From Lachnospiraceae bacterium UBA4292 (GTDB lineage Bacteria; Bacillota; Clostridia; Lachnospirales; Lachnospiraceae): a DNA stretch of 34,549 nt. The stretch lies in assembly GCA_002395865.1 (NCBI GenBank), contig DGVE01000116.1:1-34549 (forward strand). Reading direction: 5' to 3'. The notes below the pieces were generated by a model. The model did not search any database. It saw nothing but the letters and a program-made list of their open reading frames with translations, and was not told where the DNA came from. A program made the translations under genes and the position numbers. Below are positions 23,577-33,008 of this stretch, piece after piece (position 1 is the stretch's first letter; the number at the start of each line of letters is the position of its first letter).

Positions 23577-24776
23577 ATGAAACTTCAACCCATTGTATTA
23601 TCATTGCTTGATACCGACCTTTACAAGTTCAATATGGACCAGGTCATATTTCACAAGCACACCGACCTGTGCGGCCAGTACTTCTTTAAATGCCGCAATG
23701 AGGGCATAGTATTCACGGAGGAGATGGCACAGGAGATAGAGGAGCAGATCGACCATCTGTGCACGCTCAGATTTACGGATGAGGAGCTTGATTATCTCAG
23801 GAGCATCCGCTTCATAAAGAATGACTACGTGGAGTTTCTGCGCCTGTGGCACCCGATCAGGGATTATGTGAAGGTGGGGCTCTCGGAGGAGGGTGAACTC
23901 TCGATAGTTGTGGATGGGCCTCTCTTTTCCGCGATGCAGTTCGAGATATATCTTCTCGAGATCGTAAATGAAGTGTATTTCCGCATGAATTACGACTACG
24001 ATGGGCTCCTTGAGAGCGCGAAGAGGCGCCTCGACGAGAAGATCGACGCCATGAACAGCGGCAGATATACATTCAAATTTGCGGAGTTCGGCGCGAGAAG
24101 AAGGCTGTCGCGCGACTGGGAGGACGAGGTGATAAGGCGCCTCGTCACCGAGACCAAGAACTGCGTCGGAACCTCAAATGTGTACTTCGCGAAGAAGTAC
24201 GGCGTGACCCCCATCGGTACATTTGCGCACGAGTTCGTGCAGATGTATCAGGGCATCGATTCGATACCGCTCTCCTACACCAACCACTACGCTATGCAGG
24301 ACTGGTACAACGAGTACAAGGGTGATAACGGTACCGCGCTCACGGATACGGTCACTACAGACCTTTTCCTGCTGGATTTTGACCGGTCAATGGTGAACAA
24401 CTACACAGGCGTGCGCCACGACAGCGGCGATCCCTTTGAGTGGGGAGAGAAGATCATAGCCCACTACAGAAAGTATGGAGTGGACCCGAAGACGAAGCTG
24501 CTTCTGTTCTCTGACAGCCTCGATTTCGACAGGGCCCAGGAACTCTACGACTATTTCAAGGACAAGACGAAGGTATCCTTCGGTATCGGCACCTTCGTGT
24601 CGAACGACACCGACGCCGAGGCACTGAACATCGTTATCAAGCTCCAGTACGTGAACGGCAGGCCGGTGGCGAAGCTCTCCGATGCGAAGGGCAAGGCCAT
24701 GTGCCAGGACGGCGAGTACCTGGATTATCTCAGGAAGGCTGTGGAGTTCAGGATCAAGAGGGAGACGGGAAGGTAA
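23577..24776 (+). CDS. pncB: Nicotinate phosphoribosyltransferase
   Basis: 399 residues, usual for PncB. Seen: DTDLYKFNMDQVIF at the N-terminus, EFGARRRLS and GTSNVYFAKKYGVTPIGTFA with the conserved His (AHEF) that is phosphorylated in the family, and RHDSGDPFEWGEK plus FSDSLDFDRA for the PRPP site. It converts nicotinate + PRPP (+ ATP) to NaMN. Last gene of the NAD operon, 23 bases after the NadM-like gene and closed by the terminator at 24793. Together with pncA it gives the Preiss-Handler salvage route. Confidence 0.95.
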   Translation: MKLQPIVLSLLDTDLYKFNMDQVIFHKHTDLCGQYFFKCRNEGIVFTEEMAQEIEEQIDHLCTLRFTDEELDYLRSIRFIKNDYVEFLRLWHPIRDYVKVGLSEEGELSIVVDGPLFSAMQFEIYLLEIVNEVYFRMNYDYDGLLESAKRRLDEKIDAMNSGRYTFKFAEFGARRRLSRDWEDEVIRRLVTETKNCVGTSNVYFAKKYGVTPIGTFAHEFVQMYQGIDSIPLSYTNHYAMQDWYNEYKGDNGTALTDTVTTDLFLLDFDRSMVNNYTGVRHDSGDPFEWGEKIIAHYRKYGVDPKTKLLLFSDSLDFDRAQELYDYFKDKTKVSFGIGTFVSNDTDAEALNIVIKLQYVNGRPVAKLSDAKGKAMCQDGEYLDYLRKAVEFRIKRETGR

Positions 24777-24792
24777 ATAATTATCGACCATT

Positions 24793-24832
24793 AAGAGGTT
24801 GTCGCGATATGCGGCAGCCTCTTTGCTTTTTA
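24793..24832 (+). terminator. Terminator of the NAD operon
   Basis: AAGAGGTTGTCGC (24793-24805) pairs with GCGGCAGCCTCTT (24811-24823) through two wobble pairs; then TGCTTTTT. Confidence 0.9.
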
Positions 24833-24839
24833 GAAATGG

Positions 24840-24868
24840 TGGAATAATCGGCGGATGTGTGGTATGAT
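24840..24868 (+). promoter_or_regulatory. Probable promoter of the RM operon
   Basis: A weak -35 TGGAAT (24840-24845), 17-base spacer, TATGAT (24863-24868) preceded by TGG, an extended -10. Confidence 0.5.
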
Positions 24869-24875
24869 TACAGTA

Positions 24876-24967
24876 TATATAGCCATAGACCACGGGAAGC
24901 CCGATTTGTGGGTGAGGAGCAATAGCCAAGCCGGGGAAATACCCGTGTTCATCCGGAGGTGGATGTA
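24876..24967 (+). other. Structured leader of hsdM
   Basis: About 90 bases between the promoter and the hsdM ATG contain CGGG-AAG-CCCG (about 24893-24903) and CGGG-GAAATA-CCCG (about 24932-24945). CACGGG of the first can alternatively pair with CCCGTG of the second, and CCGG before the second can pair with CCGG of the ribosome binding site region (24953-24956). No known riboswitch was recognised. Confidence 0.35.
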
Positions 24968-26827
24968 ATGATCAATATACGCAAACTCGAGACAGAGCTG
25001 TGGGAATCCGCAGATCTCCTTCGCGCAGGTTCGAAGCTGACATCGAATCAGTACTGCATGCCCGTGCTGGGGCTTATCTTTCTGCGTTATGCCTACAGCC
25101 GTTTCAAGAAGGTCGAGGCGGAGATACTGAAGGATCGTCCCTCACGAGGCGGACGTGTGATGCCTGTGGAGGCCAGCGATTTTTCTGCGAAGAGCGCACT
25201 GTTTCTGCCGAAGGAGGCACAGTATGAGTATCTCGTTAATCTGCCTGAGAACATCGCCTCAGCCGGTCTTGTAAATAAGGACGGCCATCCGATGAACAGC
25301 CTCGGAGAGGTGGTCAATAATGCCATGGCTCTTATAGAGCTGCAGAGTGAACAGCTCACAGGCGTTCTGCCGAAAAGCTATACTGATTTCTCCGATGAGC
25401 TTCTGGCGGAGCTGCTTCGCATATTCAACAACAGCGCCCTCGATGACGTCGGCGGTGATATCATCGGACGTATCTACGAATACTTCCTCAATAAGTTTGC
25501 TAAAAACATCGCATCCGATGACGGTGTGTTCTTCACGCCGAAATCTCTTGTAAAAATGATCGTAAATATCATCGAGCCGAAACAGGGTGTACTTCTCGAT
25601 TGCGCATGCGGCAGCGGAGGTATGTTCGTGCAGAGCGGAGATTTCGTGAACGCCGCAGGCATGAATGCCAACAATACCATGACTTTCTACGGGCAGGAGA
25701 AGGTGGAGTACAACGCTCAGCTCTGCCTTATGAATATGGCGGTACACGGACTGACGGGTGTTATAAAATCCGGTGACGAGGCAAATACCTTCTACCATGA
25801 TGCGCATAATCTGGAGGGCTCCTGCGACTATATCATGGCGAATCCTCCCTTTAATGTGGATAAGGTGAAAGCTGAATCCTGCGAGAACGCGGGACGTCTT
25901 CCCTTTGGCCTGCCGGCTGTGAACAAAAACAAAGAGATAGGCAATGCAAATTATCTGTGGATATCCTACTTCTACGCCTATCTGAACGAGCACGGCCGCG
26001 CCGGCTTCGTCATGGCATCCTCCGCTACCGACAGTCAGAGCAAGGATAAAGATATCCGTGAAAAGCTCATAAAGACCGGTCATGTAGATGTGATGATCTC
26101 CGTCGGCAATAACTTCTTCTACACGAAATCTCTGCCCTGCTCCCTGTGGTTTTTCGACAAGGCCAAGGGCGAGGCGATCCGTGATAAGGTATTGTTCATC
26201 GATGCGAGAAACTACTACACAGTCGTTGACCGAACCCTGAACGAGTGGAGCGAATGGCAGCTTAAGAACCTGAACGCCATCGTATGGCTCTATCGCGGCG
26301 AGAAGGACAAATATAAGGCTCTTCTGCAGGAGTACCGCGACTACCTGCATGCTAAAGCTTCCGTCTATGATGATCTGAAGGATGCAATACAGCAGGACTC
26401 CTTTGCAGGTGTTGTCTCTGCGCTGAAGGAGAAGCTTTCCAAGCTTCGCAGGGAGGCTAAGGCAGAAGTGGAAGCCGCCGAAAAACGCGATAAGAAGAGT
26501 GTTCAGCAGCAGTTCGATGAGCGCATCGCCTATATCGATGATATGCGTACTGTAGCCGGAGAGGCACAGTGGCTCTATGAGAAGTTCGGCGATGGCGATT
26601 ATACCGATATCCCCGGCCTGTGTAAGTTAGCCACTATCTACGAAATAGAGGAGAAAGGCTGGTCACTCACACCCGGAGCGTATGTAGGCGTCGCTCCCGT
26701 GGAGGATGACGGTGTCGATTTTGCCGAGAGAATGGCTGAGATCCATCGTGAGCTTCTGACGCTTCAGACAGAGTCCAATGAGCTGATGGATACCATCTCG
26801 AAAAATATGAAGGAGATGGGGTTATGA
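24968..26827 (+). CDS. hsdM: Type I restriction-modification system, methyltransferase subunit
   Basis: 619 residues from ATG 24968, with GGAGG 8 bases upstream; an upstream GTG (24959) is too close to the site. N-terminal HsdM helical domain (ADLLRAGSKLTSNQYCMPVLGLIFLRY), SAM-binding DCACGSGG (about 211-218), catalytic NPPF (292-295) of N6-adenine methylases, and FFTPKSLVKMIVNII before it. The C-terminus carries a coiled coil (about 480-520, LSKLRREAKAEVEAAEKRDKK), longer than in the short HsdM forms. It methylates adenine in the site chosen by HsdS. It overlaps hsdS by 4 bases (ATGA). Confidence 0.96.
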   Translation: MINIRKLETELWESADLLRAGSKLTSNQYCMPVLGLIFLRYAYSRFKKVEAEILKDRPSRGGRVMPVEASDFSAKSALFLPKEAQYEYLVNLPENIASAGLVNKDGHPMNSLGEVVNNAMALIELQSEQLTGVLPKSYTDFSDELLAELLRIFNNSALDDVGGDIIGRIYEYFLNKFAKNIASDDGVFFTPKSLVKMIVNIIEPKQGVLLDCACGSGGMFVQSGDFVNAAGMNANNTMTFYGQEKVEYNAQLCLMNMAVHGLTGVIKSGDEANTFYHDAHNLEGSCDYIMANPPFNVDKVKAESCENAGRLPFGLPAVNKNKEIGNANYLWISYFYAYLNEHGRAGFVMASSATDSQSKDKDIREKLIKTGHVDVMISVGNNFFYTKSLPCSLWFFDKAKGEAIRDKVLFIDARNYYTVVDRTLNEWSEWQLKNLNAIVWLYRGEKDKYKALLQEYRDYLHAKASVYDDLKDAIQQDSFAGVVSALKEKLSKLRREAKAEVEAAEKRDKKSVQQQFDERIAYIDDMRTVAGEAQWLYEKFGDGDYTDIPGLCKLATIYEIEEKGWSLTPGAYVGVAPVEDDGVDFAERMAEIHRELLTLQTESNELMDTISKNMKEMGL

Positions 26828-28020
26828 TTTATCCGATAGAAAAACTAAAGAATCACATTGAGTTGCTTTCAGGATTCGCCTTTAAGTCGAAAGATTTTAC
26901 AAATGCTGGAATACCGGTTATTAAGATTAAGAATGTGACTCCTCCAGTAGTAACACTTGATGATTTGTCTTATGTCTCTAATGAAATCGCACAATCGCAG
27001 AATAGATTTTTACTTGATTACAATGATGTACTTATTGCTTTGACAGGATCGCACATAAATCAAATGGCATCCGTTGTTGGAAGAGTGGCTCGTGTAAGGT
27101 ATCACATTCCCTCACTCCTTAATCAGCGTGTTGGCAAGATAACGGTTATTAATCCTGATGAAACAGATCTTGATTATGTATATTATTATCTTTCTCAAGA
27201 TACTGTTAAAATTCAGCTTGCGAGTAAGGCTGACGGAGCAGCCAATCAGGCAAATATTAGTCCGTCTGATGTGAAGAATTTGGATATTCCATATCCGGAT
27301 ATTAATGTCCAACGTCGTATTTCTGGCATTCTCTCCGCTTACGATACCCTCATCGAAAACAACCATAAGCAAATCAAGCTACTTGAAGAGGCGGCTCAGC
27401 GATTATATAAAGAGTGGTTTGTTGACCTCCGCTTCCCCGGTTATGAGGATACACCTATTGTGGACGGCGTGCCGGAAGGATGGGAGAAAACCCGTCTTGT
27501 TGATCTGGCTAGTGTGCAATATGGATTTGCGTTTGATGGCTCCCTTTTTAACTCAGTCGGAAATGGTATGCCAATTATCCGTATTCGGAATATTCCTGAC
27601 GGCGTTACTGGGGACTACACGATAGAAACCGCCGACAATCAGTACATAGTAAAAAACGGAGATATTGTCGTTGGTATGGATGGCGAATTTCATATCAATT
27701 CATGGGGGGGAGACGATGCATTTCTTGTCCAGAGAACCTGCAATATTAAGCCCCTCAATCCGAATATGCAAGGCTGGCTTTTTTGGGCAATCTATGAGCC
27801 AATCAAATTCTTTGAGAAAACCATTGTTGGAGCGACTGTCGCTCATCTTGGCAAAAAGCACATTGATACAATTGAATTGCTTACTGCCCCAGCACGATAT
27901 TATGAGCCATTTCAAGTTATTTTCAACAAACGGCAGACACTAATCAATGAGAACCGAAAATTGGCTGAGGCCCGCGATCGTCTGTTGCCAAAACTCATGA
28001 GTGGAGAAATGAGAGTGTAA
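26824..28020 (+). CDS. hsdS: Type I restriction-modification system, specificity subunit
   Basis: 398 residues with two target-recognition domains, each followed by a conserved helix. TRD1 spans ~1-155 (LLSGFAFKSKDF, IPVIKIKNVT). The central conserved helix region 157-213 (INVQRRISGILSAYDTLIE, LYKEWFVDLRFPGYED). TRD2 spans ~215-360 (VQYGFAFDGSLFN, MPIIRIRNIPDG). The C-terminal helix is about 365-398 (RDRLLPKLMSGEMRV). The TRDs are strikingly AT-rich compared with hsdM and with the central helix, a common sign of TRD exchange between strains. It selects a bipartite DNA target. Full length, no recombinase nearby. Confidence 0.95.
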   Translation: MIYPIEKLKNHIELLSGFAFKSKDFTNAGIPVIKIKNVTPPVVTLDDLSYVSNEIAQSQNRFLLDYNDVLIALTGSHINQMASVVGRVARVRYHIPSLLNQRVGKITVINPDETDLDYVYYYLSQDTVKIQLASKADGAANQANISPSDVKNLDIPYPDINVQRRISGILSAYDTLIENNHKQIKLLEEAAQRLYKEWFVDLRFPGYEDTPIVDGVPEGWEKTRLVDLASVQYGFAFDGSLFNSVGNGMPIIRIRNIPDGVTGDYTIETADNQYIVKNGDIVVGMDGEFHINSWGGDDAFLVQRTCNIKPLNPNMQGWLFWAIYEPIKFFEKTIVGATVAHLGKKHIDTIELLTAPARYYEPFQVIFNKRQTLINENRKLAEARDRLLPKLMSGEMRV

Positions 28021-28026
28021 AGAGAG

Positions 28027-29835
28027 ATGATAAAACGAATAGAACTTACTCGATTCAAAAAATATAAACAACAATCGTTTACTCTAAAGCCTACAGGCGT
28101 CAGTTTGCTTGTTGGTGGGAATAACGCTGGAAAATCTACATTGATTCAGGCACTGTCAGTATGGGAATTTTGTAAAATGATCCTTTTTCACGAAAAAGGG
28201 AGGAATTCTTTTAATCATGAAAAAGTCGGAAGTGGTGAAGGATTTGGAATGAGTGCAGAGGAATTCATGCCTGTCGCAGTTCCGTCATTGAATCATCTTT
28301 GGACAAACCTGAAAACACAATTGGCGCCGAATGAAAAACAGGAAGGGCCAGGAAACTTCCCAGGATATATTATGAGAATTAAGTGTGTTTGGGATTATGA
28401 AAAACAAGTTGATAGAACACTTGAGATTGGCCTATCTTTGGTTAATGATCGTCTGTTTATTCGTGTAACCGAGTCAAATTTGTCAGAAGGAGATTATATT
28501 CCAACAATAGTATATCTGCCAACTTTCGCAGGAGTTCTTCCAAAAGAAAACAAGGCGACATTGGCAGAACGTAGGGCTTTTCTAGGACGAGGAATGGCGG
28601 GGTCTATCATCCGTAACATGATATATGACTTATACAAAGAAGATATACAAATAAGAGAAAGCCTTTATGATAGTGGTGGTAGACTACGTGGGAGTAACAA
28701 GGAAATGTATCTCTCAACGAGCCCGTTACAGAAACTGCAGAATAACCTTAGACACACTTTCAAATCTGAGCTTGAAATTGAACCGTTCAATGAAGATTTT
28801 CACACGGTAATTAAAATATATGAACGAAAAATAAAAGTTAATAATGATGGGAAGTGCGAGCTCATTCCTAAAAGCAAGTATTCACCACGCGATATTATTA
28901 CGCAAGGAAGCGGTTATCTCCAATGGTTGAGCATTTTTTGTATGCTTTATAGTTCTAATATTGATGTGCTCCTTCTTGATGAGCCTGATGCTCATTTGCA
29001 TGCAAGCCTTCAAAGTGAGTTGCTCCGAGAAATATTAGCATACTTTGAAGATGGAAGTAGAGACAAGCAAATCCTAATCTCAACTCATTCGGTCGAAATG
29101 ATCAAACTAGCACCGCTTAGTATTATTTTTTCAATGGAGACAAGAAAATATCTTTACGAAGAGGCATCACGAGTTGCTGTATTAAGTGGCGTTGGAAGCG
29201 AATATTTTCCCAAATTAGATCTTTTAAAGCGATATAAAAAACTGATATTTGTTGAAAATGAAAGTGATAAGAAAATCCTTTCAATCCTCGGAGAAAAATG
29301 CAGATTATGTTTGCCTGCGGATGTAGTTTATTGGACAAATACATATAGCCATGCTGATAGGCGACACATATTTGAGGAACTTCGAAAAATAATCCCAGAC
29401 TTAAAATGTGTTAGTTTGAGAGATCGAGATATGGATAATCTTGATGTTGTTGGAGAAGGATTAACTTTTAAAGCAATAACGTTGCCTTTAAATAGCCCGA
29501 TTATTCTTTTGCAATGGAGAAGGAAAAATATTGAATCATATCTTATGTGTCCCAAAGCAATAGCGAAAGCATCGGGACAATCTGTTGATGAAGTAAAAAG
29601 ATATATTCAAGAAAAATTTGCACTGGCTATTGAAGATGATGGTTACGTTGAAGCTGTTCCGCCTGAGGCGATTCTGACATTAGATGGAAAACATCACTTC
29701 ACCGCAGAAATAATTGGAATCGAGCATGTTTTTAATTGTGATAAATATGCCGTTGCTAAAGAAATGACGGCAGATGAAGTATGTGAAGATGTGAAAACAT
29801 TTATTAAAAGAGTAAATCAATTGTTTAATCAATAA
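28027..29835 (+). CDS. OLD-like AAA ATPase with TOPRIM nuclease domain, nested in the RM operon
   Basis: 602 residues. ABC/SMC-type ATPase: Walker A GGNNAGKST (30-38), signature-like ITQGSGYLQWLSI (about 297-309), Walker B DVLLLDEPDAHLH (Asp 318, Glu 319), H-loop ISTHSVEM. Then a TOPRIM-like domain: Glu 410 in LIFVENESDKK and D-x-D at 466-468 in LRDRDMDN, followed by RRKNIESYL, the OLD-family motif. OLD proteins are ATP-dependent nucleases acting in phage defence. It lies between hsdS and hsdR, 6 bases after hsdS, with AAAGAGAG almost touching its ATG. Codon use is AT-rich, unlike hsdM and hsdR, so it was probably acquired with the hsdS TRDs. It may act as a second line of defence if restriction fails. 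Confidence 0.88.
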   Translation: MIKRIELTRFKKYKQQSFTLKPTGVSLLVGGNNAGKSTLIQALSVWEFCKMILFHEKGRNSFNHEKVGSGEGFGMSAEEFMPVAVPSLNHLWTNLKTQLAPNEKQEGPGNFPGYIMRIKCVWDYEKQVDRTLEIGLSLVNDRLFIRVTESNLSEGDYIPTIVYLPTFAGVLPKENKATLAERRAFLGRGMAGSIIRNMIYDLYKEDIQIRESLYDSGGRLRGSNKEMYLSTSPLQKLQNNLRHTFKSELEIEPFNEDFHTVIKIYERKIKVNNDGKCELIPKSKYSPRDIITQGSGYLQWLSIFCMLYSSNIDVLLLDEPDAHLHASLQSELLREILAYFEDGSRDKQILISTHSVEMIKLAPLSIIFSMETRKYLYEEASRVAVLSGVGSEYFPKLDLLKRYKKLIFVENESDKKILSILGEKCRLCLPADVVYWTNTYSHADRRHIFEELRKIIPDLKCVSLRDRDMDNLDVVGEGLTFKAITLPLNSPIILLQWRRKNIESYLMCPKAIAKASGQSVDEVKRYIQEKFALAIEDDGYVEAVPPEAILTLDGKHHFTAEIIGIEHVFNCDKYAVAKEMTADEVCEDVKTFIKRVNQLFNQ

Positions 29836-29849
29836 TGAGGTGATACACC

Positions 29850-32800
29850 ATGTCTTATGATTACTCTGAAAACATACTCGTGCAGGAGAGCGCCGGAAAC
29901 CTCCTTCGTGACGAGCTGGGCTGGGATGTGAAATTTGCATATAACACGGAGGTGCTGGGCGATAACGGCACCTTTGGCAGGAAGTCGTACAAGGAGATTT
30001 TGCTTGTGCGGTATTTCCGTGCTGCCTTGAAAAAGCTCAACCAGTGGATCACCGCCGATCAGCTGCTTGAAGCACAGGCCGTTTTGGAGAAGCGCCTTTC
30101 CACCTCGTCGCTGCTCCAGATCAACGAAGAGAAGTATTTCCTGATCCGAGACGGCATCCCTGTGACAGTAAAGCGTCCGGATGGCAAAACGGAAACAAAA
30201 AAAGCCGCCGTGATCGATTTCCTTCATCCGGAGAACAACTATTTCCTTGCCGTCAAAGAACTGAAAATCCACGGCGATCTTTACCGCCGCCGCACGGACA
30301 TCGTCGGCTTTGTGAACGGTCTGCCGCTTCTTTTCGTGGAATTAAAGAAAAACACCGTAGACGTGCAGAACGCCTACGATGACAACTATACCGATTATCA
30401 GGATACGATACCGCACCTGTTCTATTACAACGCTTTCCTTATGCTCTCAAACGGCACGGAGGCCAAGGTCGGTACGCTGGGCAGTAAATATGAATTCTTC
30501 CACGAATGGAAGCGTCTTGACGAAAAAGAGCAAGGAAGCGTAGCCCTTGAAACGATGCTGCGCGGTATCTGCAAAAAGGAAAATTTCCTTGATCTTTTGG
30601 AGAATTTCATACTGTATGACCACTCGGGCGGCAATACGGTAAAGATCCTTGCCCGCAACCACCAGTATCTCGGCGTAAACGAGGCGGTAAAGGCATACGA
30701 GGCGCGCAGGCTCAACGACGGCAAGCTTGGCGTGTTCTGGCATACCCAAGGTTCCGGCAAGAGCTATTCCATGGTATTTCTCGCGCAGAAGATACGGCGC
30801 AAGTTCGCCGGATCCCCTACGATCGTGGTTCTGACCGACAGAGAAGAGCTGAACAAGCAGATCAGTGACACCTTTGAAAACTGCGGTCTGCTCGGCAAAA
30901 CGAAGGCTTCACAGTTTATCGCCACAAGCGGTGACGACCTCATCGCAAAGCTGAAAGGAAATCCGAGCTTTGTATTCACTCTAATACAGAAATTCAATAA
31001 GCCTGACGAACAACCGATTTATCCGGACCACGATATCATCATCATGTCGGACGAAGCGCACCGCAGCCAGTACGGTGTCTTTGCCGACAATATGATGAAG
31101 CTCCTTCCGACCGCAGCCCGTATCGGCTTTACCGGAACACCGCTCCTGACCTCTGACAATATAACCGCGCGAACCTTCGGCGGTTATATATCAGTCTATG
31201 ATTTCAAACGCGCCGTGGAGGATGGAGCTACCGTTCCGCTGTATTATGAGAACCGTGGCGAAAGGATACTCGATCTCCATAATCCGGAGATCACAGATCG
31301 TATTCTCGACGCCATAGAAAATGCCGACATCGATGTCGATCAGCAGGATAAGCTCGAAGCTGAATTTGCCAAGGAGATACATCTGATGATCGCGGAGCCT
31401 CGATTGAGGTCCATAGCGAGAGATTTTGCTGCGCATTACTCTGATCTGTGGACCAGCGGTAAAGCTATGTTCGTGTGTCTGAATAAGGTAACATGCGTCC
31501 GCATGTATAATTACGTTCAGGAATACTGGAAGGAAGAGATCAAGGCTCTGAAGGCAAAGATCAAGACGGCATCGCAGCAAGAAGCTCAGGAGCTTGAACG
31601 CCGGCTGAAATGGATGCAGGAAACGGAAATGGCTGTAGTGATCAGTCAGGAGCAGAACGAGATCCAGACCTTCAAAAAGTGGAACCTGGATATCAAATAT
31701 CACCGTGCGAAGATGGAAAAGCGCGAGCTGGATAAGGAGTTCAAAGATGCGTCCAATCCGCTGCGGGTGGTATTTGTCTGCGCGATGTGGCTCACCGGAT
31801 TTGATGTGAAGTGTCTGTCCTGCCTGTATCTCGATAAGCCGCTGAAGGCACATACGCTTATGCAGACCATTGCCCGCGCCAACCGTGTGAACGAGGGCAA
31901 GAGCAACGGACTTATCATCGACTATATCGGTATCGTGAAGGCCCTCCGCAAGGCATTGGCGGACTACACCGCAAATGTAGGCGGGCAGGGCGGAGACGAC
32001 CCCACAGTCGATAAGGATGTACTGATAAGCCGTATCCTCGATACGATCGAAAAGTCGAAGACTTTCCTGAAGGAGAGAAACTTCGAACTGGCTGATCTTA
32101 TAAGTGCTATCGATTTCATGAAGCTGTCCCTGCTGCAGACTGCGGCAAATGCTGTCTGCGGCACGCTGGAGGATAAGAAGGCATATTCCACATACGCATC
32201 GGAACTGATACGACTGATGAAGTATACCGACAGGGACGATATTACCGGTGAGACACGAAAGGAATACGAGGCCATCGTTGCTATTTACGGCGAGCTTCAG
32301 AAGAAGCGTAAACATGTCGATACGACCGACCTGATGGTGGAGATCAATGCCATCATAAGTGAATATGTGGAGATCGACGATACATCGATGACGTTAAAAG
32401 AGGAGCCGAGAAGATTTGATATCAGCTCTATCGATTTTGATCTGCTGCGCCGTGAATTTGCGAAGATAAAGAAAAAGAATCTGGTCATGAAGGATCTGGA
32501 GGAACTGATTCAGTATAAGATCGACAGGCTGCTTTTAAACAACCCGGACCGAGTCAACTACTACGAGAGGTATCAGCAGATAATCACGGAATACAACGGT
32601 GAGCAGGATCGCGCCACGATCGAAAAAACTTTCATGGATCTGATGCATCTGACCCAGAGCCTGGATCAGGAGGAACAGCGCTACATCAGAGAGGGCTTTG
32701 AGAGCGATGAGGAGCTTTCGCTGTATGATATGCTGTTCAGGGATGACCTGTCAAAATCTGATATCAGTAAGATCAAGGAGGTGGCTTCTGATCTGCTGAA

Positions 32801-32990
32801 AAAGATCAAGCAGAAGATATCGGAGCTTGATCACTGGACCGATAAGCAGGAGACGAAGGCTTCTGTTGATAACCTTATACGCGACACCTTGTGGTCGGAG
32901 CTGCCGGAGTGTTACACCGAGCTTCAGGTGTCCGAATACAGGCAAAAAATCTATGAGTATGTTTATACGCGATATAAGGAGACGGCGTGA
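29850..32990 (+). CDS. hsdR: Type I restriction-modification system, restriction/translocase subunit
   Basis: 1046 residues; ATG with GAGGTG upstream. PD-(D/E)xK nuclease: Asp 150 (RRRTDIVGF), Glu 164 and Lys 166 (FVELKK). SF2 translocase: Walker A TQGSGKS (299-305), DEAH (401-404), TGTP motif III (about 428), and C-lobe FVCAMWLTGFDVKCLSCLYLDKPLKAHTLMQTIARANR. A long helical C-terminus binds HsdM/HsdS. All catalytic residues are present. It cuts unmodified DNA after translocation. The gene returns to the more GC-rich codon use of hsdM, so hsdM and hsdR look like the older frame of the locus. Confidence 0.96.
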   Translation: MSYDYSENILVQESAGNLLRDELGWDVKFAYNTEVLGDNGTFGRKSYKEILLVRYFRAALKKLNQWITADQLLEAQAVLEKRLSTSSLLQINEEKYFLIRDGIPVTVKRPDGKTETKKAAVIDFLHPENNYFLAVKELKIHGDLYRRRTDIVGFVNGLPLLFVELKKNTVDVQNAYDDNYTDYQDTIPHLFYYNAFLMLSNGTEAKVGTLGSKYEFFHEWKRLDEKEQGSVALETMLRGICKKENFLDLLENFILYDHSGGNTVKILARNHQYLGVNEAVKAYEARRLNDGKLGVFWHTQGSGKSYSMVFLAQKIRRKFAGSPTIVVLTDREELNKQISDTFENCGLLGKTKASQFIATSGDDLIAKLKGNPSFVFTLIQKFNKPDEQPIYPDHDIIIMSDEAHRSQYGVFADNMMKLLPTAARIGFTGTPLLTSDNITARTFGGYISVYDFKRAVEDGATVPLYYENRGERILDLHNPEITDRILDAIENADIDVDQQDKLEAEFAKEIHLMIAEPRLRSIARDFAAHYSDLWTSGKAMFVCLNKVTCVRMYNYVQEYWKEEIKALKAKIKTASQQEAQELERRLKWMQETEMAVVISQEQNEIQTFKKWNLDIKYHRAKMEKRELDKEFKDASNPLRVVFVCAMWLTGFDVKCLSCLYLDKPLKAHTLMQTIARANRVNEGKSNGLIIDYIGIVKALRKALADYTANVGGQGGDDPTVDKDVLISRILDTIEKSKTFLKERNFELADLISAIDFMKLSLLQTAANAVCGTLEDKKAYSTYASELIRLMKYTDRDDITGETRKEYEAIVAIYGELQKKRKHVDTTDLMVEINAIISEYVEIDDTSMTLKEEPRRFDISSIDFDLLRREFAKIKKKNLVMKDLEELIQYKIDRLLLNNPDRVNYYERYQQIITEYNGEQDRATIEKTFMDLMHLTQSLDQEEQRYIREGFESDEELSLYDMLFRDDLSKSDISKIKEVASDLLKKIKQKISELDHWTDKQETKASVDNLIRDTLWSELPECYTELQVSEYRQKIYEYVYTRYKETA

Positions 32991-33008
32991 TAAAGTGGAG
33001 GTGAATAA

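Noticed and set aside
24876..24967. A known riboswitch in the hsdM leader
   Set aside because: The CGGG/CCCG hairpins did not match any riboswitch core I know; kept only as a structured leader.
25259..26350. A 363-codon minus-strand frame inside hsdM
   Set aside because: Mirror of hsdM codon use; the plus strand carries the SAM-binding and NPPF motifs.
26824..28020. Invertible or phase-variable hsdS cassette
   Set aside because: There is only one hsdS, no partial hsdS copy, no inverted repeats and no recombinase in the window.
31191..32315. A 374-codon minus-strand frame inside hsdR
   Set aside because: Antisense to the helicase part of hsdR with no start signal or recognisable domain.
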